Shown here piece by piece: positions 1 to 12,100 of a stretch of 64,000 nt of DNA. Within the stretch, counting starts at the first letter, position 1; the number at the start of each line of letters is the position of its first letter. The stretch is taken from assembly GCF_000003815.2 (NCBI RefSeq), contig NC_049991.1:14955447-15019446 (forward strand), read 5' to 3'. A model generated the notes under the pieces. It was not told the origin of the DNA. It worked only from the letters and a program-made list of their open reading frames with translations, and made no database searches. Source of the DNA: Branchiostoma floridae (Eukaryota; Chordata; Leptocardii; Amphioxiformes; Branchiostomatidae). A program made the position numbers and the translations under genes.

Positions 1-204
1 AGGCTATTGACACACCGAGATGCCAGTCAGCCAATCAGAGCTTGTAACGCTCCTTTCTGGCAATATTTTACACAAGCAATAGTTGATTAGACATTGTTCG
101 GAAGATTAGACATTGGAATCTTTGAATCTTGGAATGAACGGACGTATTCAAGTTATGCCCTACATTTGGATACCTGTTAATACAGCCCTCATCGTGAATG
201 TTTG

Positions 205-285
205 GCGTAGCGTAGTGGATAGAGCGTTGGACCCGGGAATTCGTGACAGCAACTCCGACCCGGTTCGAGTCCGCGCCCGAGTTTT
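205..285 (+). repeat. tRNA-derived sequence with A-box and B-box, not a functional tRNA
   Basis: TAGCGTAGTGG fits the pol III A-box and GGTTCGAGTCC fits the B-box at tRNA-like spacing, with T-runs just after that could act as pol III terminators. The acceptor, anticodon and T stems do not pair properly, so this is a tRNA relic or SINE head, not a tRNA gene. It lies inside the inverted-repeat element at 1-950. Confidence 0.6.
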
Positions 286-820
286 TTTAAATTTTTTTTT
301 TCAATTTTTTCTTGTCCCTTTTTAAACATCCATTTGATATAAGAATATTTTATATATAAACAACTTTTAAAGTTTCTGTTAACATCATAAACCAAAAATA
401 ACACTGACCACAAAACATGTCATAATTTTCGGCCGTGTGGTTCCGGCGCTATCGGCAGCGACTCAGAAGAATATTTCTTTCACATTAAAAATAATGGAGG
501 TAAAACAACAACTATAACTTCGCTTCCTTAGTGATATAAGTTTTGAGGCCGCAAATTCTCCAATACGGCAGGAATTCGTCGGTAAACACAGCTGAAAACG
601 TGTTCCTGACCGATCCAACATGGCTGCCATGATCACATGCGGTGACAGTAAAACTAGCACCCTATATGATAGCAGATTCCGATGTTTAAAATTGTGCCGT
701 AAACACGTGAAAAAGATCGTATTTTGGTTTGATAATGGACACAGGATGCCATTTGTATTTTTCAGAGTGTTGATTGTCAAATATAATCGTAAGATTTCCT
801 CATTTTAGTGGTTTCTAGCA

Positions 821-950
821 CTGGGTGTGTCAATAGCCTAAACAGGCTATCGCCACACTGAGTGTGCCAATAGCCTAAACAGGCTATCGACACACTCAGT
901 GTGTCAATAGCCTGTTTAGGCTATCGACACACTGGGTGTGTCAATAGCCT
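821..950. repeat. Tandem/inverted array of GTGTCAATAGCCT units
   Basis: Four or more copies of the terminal motif lie in alternating orientation, joined by TAAACAGGCTAT or CTGTTTAGGCTAT. The stretch is self-complementary and would fold into nested hairpins. It is the amplified right terminus of the element covering 1-950. Confidence 0.85.
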
Positions 951-1660
951 CGCTCTTTGAATATTACTTACCTGGATGTCTGCAGGTAAGAAATAAAAGC
1001 ATAAAACAGTACATTGAACATGGAATAGACACTATTTAATACCAGAACAAAACAGAAGCATGCACTGGTGCTGGTCCAAAGCATCCCATCCCAAACAAAT
1101 GCCCCCCTCCCTCCTCGCTAAAACCCTTGACTGCTTTGATAATTTCAAGCCACAAAAATGATTCCGAAACATTCGAACATCTCAGAATATACGAAAACTG
1201 TGAGAATGTACTTACAGTTCCTCACAGCACTACAGAAGGAGTGCCAAACAGACGTTTTCCCGAAGTTGATGGCCCAAATTTCGCCTCACGCTGTTTCGAC
1301 GTTCAGTAGGCAAAGCATTGTGGGAAATTTGCCATATCCACTGCAAAAAGAGGTGAATCGAATAACAATTCTTTAAATACATACAAAAGATAAGCTATGA
1401 TAGTATAAATAAAAGTACAGAAAGATACTTTAACTTACTTTCAGATTCCTTTAATGCAGTCAATCATCAATATCATGTAAATTAGGGTACAAACAGGCTG
1501 ATGTAACAATTTTATACCCCTATAGAGTAATGTAATACTAATAACCTGTCAGGGTTAGAGGTTACGTGGCTTGGTGAATCAGTGGGTTCGGGAGCGTGCT
1601 CTGGACTTGGTGGAAAAACTTCAATTTCTCCCTCAACAAACCTATCTGTAGCGTGCAGGC
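951..1660. other. Spacer upstream of the RBM7-like gene
   Basis: No coding potential is recognised. It should contain the promoter and 5' UTR of the gene starting at 1661. At 1315-1326, GCATTGTGGGAA is the reverse complement of TTCCCACAATGC, which fits the core of the ZNF143/STAF consensus. That motif is common in housekeeping promoters, but a single match is weak evidence. Confidence 0.35.
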
Positions 1661-3298
1661 ATGGTCATGGAAGACGGCAAAGAAGAGCGGACTCTGTGGG
1701 TCGGGAACCTCAGCTCTCAAGTCACGGAGGAGCTTCTTTATGAGCTTTTTCTCCAGGTCTGATTTGGAAATCTTATAATGAATTTGTTGCCAGCAAAATG
1801 CGGAGTGGTTGTTTGTATGATAAAGTCTAGTATAACGCCTATTAATGATGATAGTGAAATTATGGTAATCAATTAATGGGTCCTTAATAGTCTATGAATA
1901 TGATACCACATTTACAATAAGCAGCCATCACAATGATGAGCATCAAAACACACATCATAACTTTCTACAGAAACTAAGCATTTTAATGCGCTTCGGCCGC
2001 TTCCTAATTTTCCAAGGAAAGAAGTAAATTACTTTTGGAGCTTGAATAAACAGTTTATGTTTTGTTACATTTCAGGCTGGTCCGCTTGTTGGAGTCAAAA
2101 TCCCTATGGATGCCAACACCGGCAAGCCTAGGAGCTACGCGTTCATAGAGTTCAAACACGCTGTCTCCGTCCCCTACACCATCGAACTGATGAACGGCAT
2201 CCGGCTGCACGAGCAATCGCTGCGCCTGCAGTGCCGCACCGGCTCCAAGCACGCCAGTCCCGCACATGGCGGCGTGGACAGCCCCAACGCCACCCCCACC
2301 CACCAGCCACAGTTCGCCTCCCCCACCCCGCCCCAGCTCCAGAGGGCCTTCACCATCCCCGCCATGAACCCCCCACCCCAGGGGTTCAACCACCTGCTGG
2401 GGTTCCCCACCCCCATGACCCCAGGGGCAGGCATGATGCCGTCCCCCATGGGCTTGCCGATGATGAACCCTCACCAGATGGCACAACAGGTAAATATGAC
2501 TGCATAGCCGGCATGTGGAATTTTGTCAGTTTTACCACTTTTCAAGTACAGGATAGGTGCTAGCCTGTTTTAACGTGTTAACAGGCATTTCTCTCTGGCT
2601 TTCTATTTTCTCAAAAGTTTTGGCACAGAAACAAATTTTGAATGCTCACCAACTAGAGAACAAATTGTTAAATCCTGAAAAACAAGTCTTTTCTTCTTTA
2701 TTTAGTTGAAAACTGTTTCTTCTCTGTTTGTCTGTGTGTCTCTCTATCAAGTCACCACCTTTGGTAGAGAGTGGTCCAGATGATGTAAGTATGGACTACT
2801 AGAGACTGTCTTTTTCGTGTTTTGTGACTTATTTCAACATACATTGTACTATATGTATGTAGATTTGAACTTGTCCTCTTCATCCCATGTGACACATAAG
2901 GCTGTGATCAGTTTCTTCCACTGGTGTCTAGGTATGCAAAAAGGTAAAAATTGAAGCTATAGAACCTCAAACTCAGGAGAAAGCACGATGCTGGGTATCT
3001 AATGTATTCAGATGTAATAATGACATTCGGAACATTGTTCTTACAGATGCAAAGAACGCCGATGAATCAACAGATGCAGATGAGCCACCACAGGTCAAAC
3101 TACAACAACATGGGCAATCGGAACGACTACAGTCCCATGGACACCCCTCACAGGGGATCCAGGGACAGAGACCACAGAGACCAGCGGGGCTGGGGAAGGG
3201 ATTCGGACTACCGTGGGGGGAGGGACGCAGATTATCGTGACCGCAGCAGGGACAGAGATAACAGGAGAGATAGCAGACACTATCAGCACAGGAGATAG
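1661..3298 (+). CDS. RBM7: RBM7/RBM11-type RNA-binding protein
   Basis: Coding exons read as 1661-1756, 2076-2489, probably 2752-2784 (33 nt), and 3047-3298, all phase 0 with GT-AG borders, giving about 264 residues. One RRM lies near residues 10-85: RNP2 is LWVGNL (12-17), RNP1 is RSYAFIEF (51-58), and the linker VSVPYTIELMNGIRL closely follows human RBM7. A Pro/Met-rich middle and an Arg/Asp-rich tail (RDRDHRDQRG and similar) follow, also as in RBM7. In vertebrates RBM7 is the RNA-binding subunit of the nuclear exosome targeting (NEXT) complex with ZCCHC8 and MTR4; transfer of that role is inference from the family. RBM11 is the paralogue and this could be the pre-duplication orthologue of both. 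Two in-frame ATGs (1661, 1667) could start translation. A further 12-nt exon (2932-2943, VCKK) is possible. Confidence 0.88.
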
Positions 3299-6153
3299 GG
3301 CTTTTGTTGTGTGGTTCCCTGAGATTCTTTGAAGATATGGACAATAGATTGTTTTTCAACATAAAGGACATGGACTTTTTTTTACTGCATTTCTGGCTTG
3401 ATTACTTTTCTCTCTGTAGAGAGATGGGGATAAAAACTAGTTTTAAAGTGAACAACCTTTTTTCGTGTGAGGGGATTATATTAAGGCAAACATTGCTCAT
3501 TGTTAATCTCCAGCCATACTTTGTGAATGGTTTTACTCAAGTTTTTTTACACAGTGGATCATTAGCATTGCTTTGGGCCTCCAGGCAATTTACAAATATG
3601 TCTTATGTCCCTAAGAAAGGTTTTACTAAGAGAGGCAATAACTACATGGTTGATCCATCCGGTGATGTTTTATTTTGTTTTTTAAATCCATTTTCTGTGT
3701 ACATATTGGCTTTTACTACTAACAATGTACATACATGTATTTGATTTGATTGTTCAAGTTACTTGTACTAATCTAAGTTTAGTGTTGTCATAGATAGGTT
3801 TCACACTTTTGTAGCAACTGTGCAATGGTGGGGATGTTAGCTGCGCAACAAAAGATCTTATAGTTATACACACATAACCGGTTACTTAAAAACTATTACA
3901 GCACATGTTTTATATCTTGGATCATTCAACCATTTCCATCTAGAGTAAACTGAAACTGAAACTACATCACATGGACATTAAATATGACGGTTTTTGCTCT
4001 GTCCACAAGTCTGTGTTGTCTAATTTTTTTTACAGATGACATTATTCACGGTGTTGTTTTATATAACAAAGAAGCTAACGTAACCTCTCAATAGATGTGA
4101 AACAAGTAAGCAGTAAGCAAGCAGATGTGAATTTGTAGTATAGAGTTACACTGAGCTGCTCAGTTCAAGGAGGTTATATAGAGACCTCCTTGCTCAGTTC
4201 AATGCCCATGAAAGTGAAAAAAAAAAGACCTTTTAACATAAAAAATGGTGGTGGACAGCCACTCCTAGATTAAGGTTAGTCTATATAAAAATATCAATGA
4301 AGGATAAACCTTGATGCAAATGAAAATCTGTCTTTGTCGATACAGATTATATGGAGAGTATGCTGTTGGAGAAGTCCTGGCGAATTTGTAGCAAATATTC
4401 TATTTTATTAGCTTCAAGTTCACTCATTTTCCTGCCCCAAAATAGCGCTATTTTCAAAACGATATTTGAAATCGGTACAGCCCACATGGACCTAGTGGAA
4501 GACTGTTGAGGCACTTGTGTTACGTTGTTATTTATGTCCGCCAGAGGGCGCAGCTGAGTGGTGCACGCGATGAACGACTTTTGTGTTGCGTTACTCATCA
4601 TATCTGCTAGGCGGCGTAGCTGAGACGTCGCTGAGATTGTAGACTATTTCAAGTACATTAGGGGTGTCTTGTTATGTCAACCTCGTAAATGAGAGGTTAT
4701 GCCAGTTATAGTATACTAAAAGAAACCAATTATACCAGTAATAGTATAATTTATTTACTTAAAATAATTGAATTTGTATATTTTAGCTACAAAACGTGAT
4801 TTTATATAGTGATTAATTTCAAAGCCTCCCCACAAACCTAATAGATTGTTCCTTGAAGATGGCGGCTGACTCAAACGGTTGAAGCAACAACAACATTCAA
4901 GCAGACGCAATTAATTCACTTTTCGGTGAAATTTCAGCGTTTTCGTGAGTATCCACATGTGTAGTTACAATACAAGGAGATACTTAGCTTGTTACATGAT
5001 GCTTTGATTTGTTTCCATTCAGATTTCGTCATTTTTAGATTCTGGAGCGTTATTCGATTTTACAAATTCAGTTTCAATTTCATGGCCTTGGTTTGTCTTT
5101 GTAAAAGTTGTACTTGTAGTTCAAGCAATCCACTCATTGTGCAATATCCTTACTGCGAAAAATATCTAGATTCCTATATCTGTGTATTGAAAGCAATTTT
5201 GACGAATCCACCAAACTGTGGATTTTGAAAGGAGCGTAAGTACATTTGCTTTTACGGCCGGATGCATGTCGAACAGTAAGATGCTAATTATGGCTTTTGT
5301 TGTAAAGTTGAGTTATATCTTGTATCCAATGATTCCAATGTATTTCTAAACATGAACTTTTGCATAATATTAAACGTTGTAGCGCCTCGACCACGTACTA
5401 GTATAAGATTATTAATCATTAGCCGTATGAAGATCAAATTTATAAGTTACCAAGCACCAACACAATGTTGAAATTACCCTGAGTACAAAGGCTCTTTCCA
5501 AAATGATACCAACACCTTGACCAACACACCAGTCTGATTCTTATCCATTACAGGCAGCAAATATTTGCCAATATATCTATATAATCAATTTATTAAATGT
5601 ATAGGTAGCATGTCTGAAAAACTTAGAGCTAAGCAGGATATACAAGACAAAGGGAAAAAACAAGATGGTGTAATTACATTTGTAATTTAAAATTGCTGTA
5701 GAAGGGTTAGGAGGTTTTTCATGTTTTAAGTTTGCAATCAAAACAATTCTGTAATACATGTTCATAATTAAAATTGGGAATGCATATTCGTGGTGTAGTG
5801 AAGAGCCACAAAACTAACACTGTAAACATTTCAAGATTTACAGTAGTGTGATAGATGATGGATTGAGGTTAAAAATTCTAAACGACAACAGGCTGACAAT
5901 ACAGAGGGTTGTGACCTGGATACCAGACCCCAGCCCGATATCAATAATATCTATCGTGCAGAGACAAATTCGGGGGCCTGCTGTTGGCCCTAGAGCCGAG
6001 GAGTTGGGCTGTATAGGCTGTGAAAATAGTCTGGCATCCAGGCCAAGATGGATTTTGTCTAACTGCCATCTTTGCCCCTATAATATTACTTCAGGTATCA
6101 CACTGACTGCGTTCACTTTCCGATCCCCAAACACAGTCACAGTTGTCATCACT
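3299..6153. other. RBM7 3' UTR and spacer to LRRC45
   Basis: The RBM7-like 3' UTR is AT-rich and begins at 3299; no clear AATAAA marks its end. A small hairpin (AAGGAGGT...ACCTCCTT) sits near 4168-4192. Around 4860-4944 the context ATGGCGGCTGACTC (a seven-codon ORF) followed by a GTGAGT donor at 4945 could be a noncoding first exon of LRRC45. At 5915-6045 a short inverted repeat (CTGGATACCAGACCCCAGCC ... TCTGGCATCCAGG) resembles one at 23047-23130. No other gene is recognised. Confidence 0.4.
4538..4551 (+). promoter_or_regulatory. CTCF-like motif
   Basis: CCGCCAGAGGGCGC differs at one position from the core CTCF consensus CCASYAGRKGGCRS. It lies between the RBM7-like gene and LRRC45, about 300 bp before a candidate noncoding first exon. 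This is a motif match only. Confidence 0.3.
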
Positions 6154-9100
6154 ATGGATGAGTTCCGTCGGCTGTACCTGCAGCTGTGTAAGGACCACGA
6201 CACCGAACCTCAGGAGTCGGTACTGCAGCAGGTCAAGGAGCTGGGGTCGTCCCCGAAACATGGGCCCAGCAGACTGGATCTTTCCACTATCAGGTGCGAG
6301 AGCACTTACCTGAACTCTAAACTCATGGGCCCAGTAAACGGGATCTGTTTAACTATAACTAGTATCAATTAGGAACAAGAGCACTAACCCTAACCCCCAA
6401 ACATGGGTCAATGAGTATTTTTATTCTAGACCTTCCACTGCCTGCCTTATATAATGTGTGATGATTGTAAAGTTTGTGACGGATACCCGAAAACAATTAG
6501 AATTTACTACAAATAGTGCAAGATTATACATGTTCTACTAGTATGACATGTACTTGTAACTTAATATGCATCATTATATGTTTTTCACTCAACATGTGTG
6601 TTGTTTCTGTAGCCTCCATGTGGACACGTGTGCAGTCCTGGGGAAGGCCTTGTCGACTGACCGGTCCTTCTCTGAGATCAGACTTGCTGACTGTATGCTG
6701 AATGAGGAAGGTACTACTACATGTACTTGTTAGAAATTACAACCCAGTGCCATAAATTTCTCTTTGGAAATTCCTTCACCATTATTATTGTGTATGACAT
6801 TTTCATCCTTCAAGCTAAAAATTCAGAATCTCATGGAAGTCCGCTGTTTCTTTTCTCAGGTGCCAAATTGCTACTACATGGTTTGTGTTCTAACACAATG
6901 GTCAAGAACCTGGACCTCAAGGTATGTTGTTGCTGTGCATAGTGACACATAGGTCAGCAATTTCCTTGCTTACAGTTACTGTAGCAGAGTATATGTTTCC
7001 GGGGGAAAGGTTGCTAGCCCTCAATGTACCAGGGTATGTACAATTTAGTTTTTGTTTTATCAACTTCAAACTGCATTTGGATATTGTTTACTCACCGTAT
7101 AAAGTGCACAAAGAGATTGTTTGCAATTTTACAGCATGCATTTATTTTGATAGATAGGAAAATTTATATTCATGTACAGTGGAAAAGAGCACAGTCTTTT
7201 GAAACGTGATTTTGTAATACAAAAATGTAACAAGAAGTATTTTCCCACAGCTGTATCCTGTTTATGTAAAGGTTGTACAGACACATGTTTACCTAGTTAA
7301 TGGTTTGTGTCATGTTTTTCAGGGGAACAACTTGAGAGGTGTGGGTGCAGAGTCCATCGGAAAACTGTTGAAGTTTAACAAATCCCTAAGAAGGTCAGTG
7401 GACATGGAAGATGGTAGTGATTAGAATCGGATATGTGTTGGCAAATCATATGTTTTAATCAAGCCTTGCATTTGTAGAGGTTAGTCATCAATAACTGAAA
7501 ACAAACTAACATAAAAGTACATATTACAAAGTACTTGTACAAAGTACATCCAATTTGGAAACATCACAACAATACTAGTACAATGTATTGCATTGCAACT
7601 TTAAAATGAGAAGTCAATTTATACACAAGGTCACAGTTTACTGGATCTAGAAGGTCCACTGGGTCAATTTTTTTGCATGACTGTGTACGATTTGCCCTTT
7701 TCTTCTGTTTTTGTTTAAAAAATATAATATTTATATATCCATCAATTTTATGTAAGGATCTTCAGTTTTTGGCTAGACTAGTTTAAGGTGATTTCCGTCC
7801 CAATAGGAACCTTTCTGTCTTGGGACACCGAGGGACGTGTCCTGTAGACAGCCAGCCCTTTAGTACTGACTATCCAAAAGCCCAAGGGAAATTATGTTAC
7901 TATAATGTATTGGGTTTTAATTGCTGCTATCAATGTGTTTAATGTTGAGGTCATTGAAGTGTCCTTGTGGATTTGCTAATGTGTGAGATGTGGGGTAAAC
8001 TGCCTAAGGGCATCTTGCTGCTATAGAATATGTTGGGGCTTGAAATTCATAAGCAGAATGTTAATGAAACCTTACTGCCACTCTTCAAAGCTTGAATAAA
8101 AAACTCTATTTCTGACTTTAAAATTTTTAAACAAGTTAGAGACAACAAAGAAGGGTTTATTTTTTCCTTACACTTTTCTTGTGTCTACTATCATGCAAAC
8201 ATGTAGCAGTGTTGAATATCATAATTTCATGTTCTGAAAGTGAGACATTCTGCACTTTCAGAACATGAAATGATACTCAACAGTGTTGGTTAGTTCAACA
8301 GTGTTAGTTCCATTGACATTTTTTTGTCTGAATGCACCCTCCTTGTCCCACAGTGTGTGTCTGGAGTGGAACTCCCTGGGCATGTTTGCCAGTTCCTTCA
8401 CCATCCTGTGTGAGGGTCTGGGTGCTAACCACACGCTGCAGGTGTTGGACCTCAGGAACAACCAGATCACTCATGACGAGGCTGCCGAGATCGCAGCAGC
8501 TCTCAGGAAGAACCAAACTCTCAGGACATTAGGTGGGTATAGTGGACTGTACCTCTAGCTGGTTTCTTGTCCAAGACGTTTGTGTTAGACTTGGTAGGCT
8601 AGTATCTCTGTTCATAAACTGGACAGGTAAAATTATAATCATTAGCTTTTTGTAGGCCTTTGCCAAGGTAAAGAAATAGTTATGTGATCAGTCCCCTAGC
8701 AGCTTGTATTTAAACTGCAGATTACAATCATTTATGGAGACAACTTAAGCATTTCTACTATGGTATTCTGAGATTTGTAATCTACAAGTGCCATCTTAAG
8801 TTTCAGAATTTGACACTAACATATGACAATCACATTTATATATTTTCTGTGACATCTATACTCTATACTTTCCATTCCCAAAAGCTGCGTGGCCGAGCCC
8901 GGTTTGGAAATGTGATGTAGGCCTTAAAGCAGGATTTGTGTTCCCTTTTCCAGACTTGAGGTGGAACAATGCAGGGATAGTTGGAGGGAGGGAGCTGTTG
9001 TCTTCCCTCCAGCAGAACAAAACCCTGACTAAGATGGAGCTCAGTGGCAACAACGTGCCTGCAGACACCATCAAGGCTATAGGTAAAGATAACACTCCAT

Positions 9101-12100
9101 CTGAGCCAAAGGGTGGTGATTTGCCATACTATTAAGTTGTCTTCTGTGTACATGTACTTCTTTACCTTTGACGGCAATTATTGGTGCTCCCTGATATGTA
9201 ATATTTGATTCCTGTTATTGTCCTTATTTTGGAGGGGGGGGGGGGGTACTATAATTAAGGAATATCCTCGTGCAACTTGTTTCTGGGCTGTTTTTAACCG
9301 CTCAAAGTATCAAATTATGATGTAAATGTGAGAATACAGTGCAGTAGATGTCAATATCATGCAGATTGCCTTATTCAGAATATTTCCACTTTGACGCTGT
9401 AATATTGCTTAGGTTGCCTTTAATTGTTAAGGATTTTCAAAAGAGTCCAGCTCCAAAAAATATACATTTTCTATTGTTTCATGTTTCAGAACAAGCCCTG
9501 TCCACCAACGCTGACCGTATCCTGATGACCAGTGAGTACCAGGACAGGACCCGCATGCTGACCAACGAGATAGACAGCATCAAGAAGGACAGATCCCTGC
9601 AGGTGTGTGGGCTGAAGGCTGAAATCTGTTACCACACTACTTAGGTTTTACATCTGATTCAGTGCGCAGAGAAAGGGAAGTTGTTTCTATCATCCATGAC
9701 TACGTGTAAAATATTCCATGTATTTGTGGCTATCTGTCTCCAAAAATGGTGACAAAAGTATCATTAAAGAAAGAAAACAATCAACTACATTGTGCAATAT
9801 GAAAAGGTTCTATTCACTAGCTAAAAATGCTTGATACTGTAAATGCCTCTAAGTTCAAGGTCATTTGATTTTGCAGTAGGCAGAAATGGTCAGGAGTGTT
9901 CCCAGTGGTTTTCAGTTTGTGGGCAAATGACTCGGATCGGGGGAGCTAAGGTGTACAGAAGAGAAAACAGGCATTTTTGCAATAGTGGGGCTACCATAAA
10001 AGCCACAAACATTAAACCATGATGAAAATTTCAGCATTTACAGTGTATCAGTCATCAGTGATATGTCTCGTGGGATTTGGCTGTCTTCTCGGTATTAATG
10101 CCCATCTACAATGATTAACATGTAGGATCCGTCCCTGTAGACTCGGAGTGTCAGGCTCAGTAAGAACATCCATCTGTAGTACCACATGGGCATAAATCAT
10201 TCATGGGCGCTGCTAGCCTGTAAGCCACCTGGGGACGGATCCAGGTGTTAAGGTAGTGTTTATAGACTGGCTCCCTAGAGGCCTGTAAGTCTGCATATTG
10301 TGGTTGTGTACTAAGCTGACTCAATAGTGAATGTTTGACACTTGTGCCTTGCTTGGTTTGATCTCTCTCTGTCTATTTCATGCCTAGAAAAATAAGCTAT
10401 ACCAGGGAGGCAGGTTTCTAACCAAAATCCATATTTAGTTTTGGTTAAAAACCTGGTGAACAACAGATTGCGTTCAGTCACCGATGAATGGTAGTGCTAG
10501 TGGATGCTGTCTAAAATGTCTGATCGTTTCCAAAATCAATCAGTTACTTTTTTAGTAAACGTTATGTTGCATAAACCAGGGAGTCATCATGACAGCTTAC
10601 CGAGGCAGCCGCTCTAAACATGTGAGTTTAACTGGTTTTGATAGTTGCTTATTGTATTGAGAGGGGCCTAAGAAAGGGTTGTGGATAACAGGTAAGCACA
10701 TTGTACAGTTGAACGATGAGTATGAAGAGAGTTAACGTTGTTGATCCAGTGTCTTGGTCCACATTCTTCTGGTATGTTATGAGGAGAAGGTATCTGTTAA
10801 AACAGGTAAGAAGATGTGATATGTTTTGTGGCACATGCTAGCTATAAATTGCAGAATTGCAGCTTGTGTTCTAAGTCCCAGTAGTTCCTGCCCTGTGAAA
10901 CAAGGGAGCTGCTGCCATGGAGAAGTGGACACATGTAGATGGCTGTCTCCAAGACCTGTCCTAGGATGGATATTTTCTTGTTGGGAGAGACAAAGATTTC
11001 ACCCTGTCCATTCAGAGTATCCAAATCCATGACTGATAAAAATGAATTCAATTTTCTGTAATCTTAAAATAACAGATTCAACAAATTGAATAAAAACCAA
11101 CGGCATGCACTCTCAAACAATGAGTGGGAGTGAAAATATTTAATGCCTGAGTGTACATAAGTTGGAAACGGCTGTTATTGCCCTGCATACTAGCCTGGGG
11201 TACCATCCATTTTTTTCTGGGGCTTCTTGAACTTGCTGCCACAAAAAAATCAGGGCAGCAAGTGCAAGGAGCCCCTCTAGAAATCGGACAGCTATAGCTA
11301 GATACAGGCAGGATGCTTAAAGCTGACAGTACATTTTGTATCTGCTACCTGTGTTGTGCAGGTCAGTGACCTGTTGGACAGGATAGACCAGCAGAATGAG
11401 AATATGTCTAAGACACAACGCTCGTCGGCGCACAAGATTGGACGCCTGCAAGAAGCCCTGGAGGAGAGGAAGTCTAACTTCAATTCTCTGGCTGCCAAGT
11501 ACGTTTTCTTTGTGTTGCAGAAATCATTGTGTTCTTAATGTGTATGGAGCATAATTTCTTAATCATATGTAACAATTTTTTCATGTCCAAAATGTTTGGA
11601 TTTGAACAATTCGTATGACTTTACATGGTTTTATGTCACAGTCATTAACAAAGTATTTTCATGTACCTTTCAAGCAGTTACAAATTCCAGATTCTTATAC
11701 TGCCCTGGGAGTTGCCAAAAATATTTTTCAACATTTATATATTATCTGCTTTTCTCAACATTTCTGGCATCACAAATCATCGGCTTCTGTCCTATTTTCA
11801 CAACAATTCATCTGACATAGACTTCCGCAATAAGAAAATCATAATCTCTTTCAACAGATTGAAAATGACAGAAGCAGCCCTGGCATTGGCTGAGCAGAAG
11901 TCACATGATCTGGGGGAGCTGCTGACCAAGTCACGACAGGAGAACAACCAGTCACAGGTGCACCATCAGGCAGAGCTCATGAAGGAAAAAGAGGTAAGAA
12001 GCTCAACTTTGCTGAGGGAAAAAAATGAGAAAGTGTAAGCCTAAAAAATCTTAAGTCCAATTCCAGAATGATCTCTTCAGGGTAAAAGAGGTTAGTTAAA

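Larger units (their letters stand above)
1..950. mobile_element. Non-autonomous inverted-repeat (foldback-like) element, left end at window edge
   Basis: The first 16 bases (AGGCTATTGACACACC) are the exact reverse complement of 935-950 (GGTGTGTCAATAGCCT), so the two form a terminal inverted repeat around a 950-bp element. The right end is amplified: 821-950 holds alternating direct and inverted copies of the same GTGTCAATAGCCT motif, as in foldback elements. No transposase reading frame is visible. The interior contains a tRNA-like stretch followed by T-runs (205-330). The left target duplication would lie outside the window, so the superfamily cannot be assigned and the element could extend further left. 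Confidence 0.7.

Noticed and set aside
205-285. Functional tRNA gene
   Set aside because: A and B boxes fit, but acceptor, anticodon and T stems do not pair; treated as a tRNA-derived relic.
2055-2486. 143-aa minus-strand open frame opposite RBM7 exon 2
   Set aside because: It is a shadow of the GC-rich coding exon, without homology.
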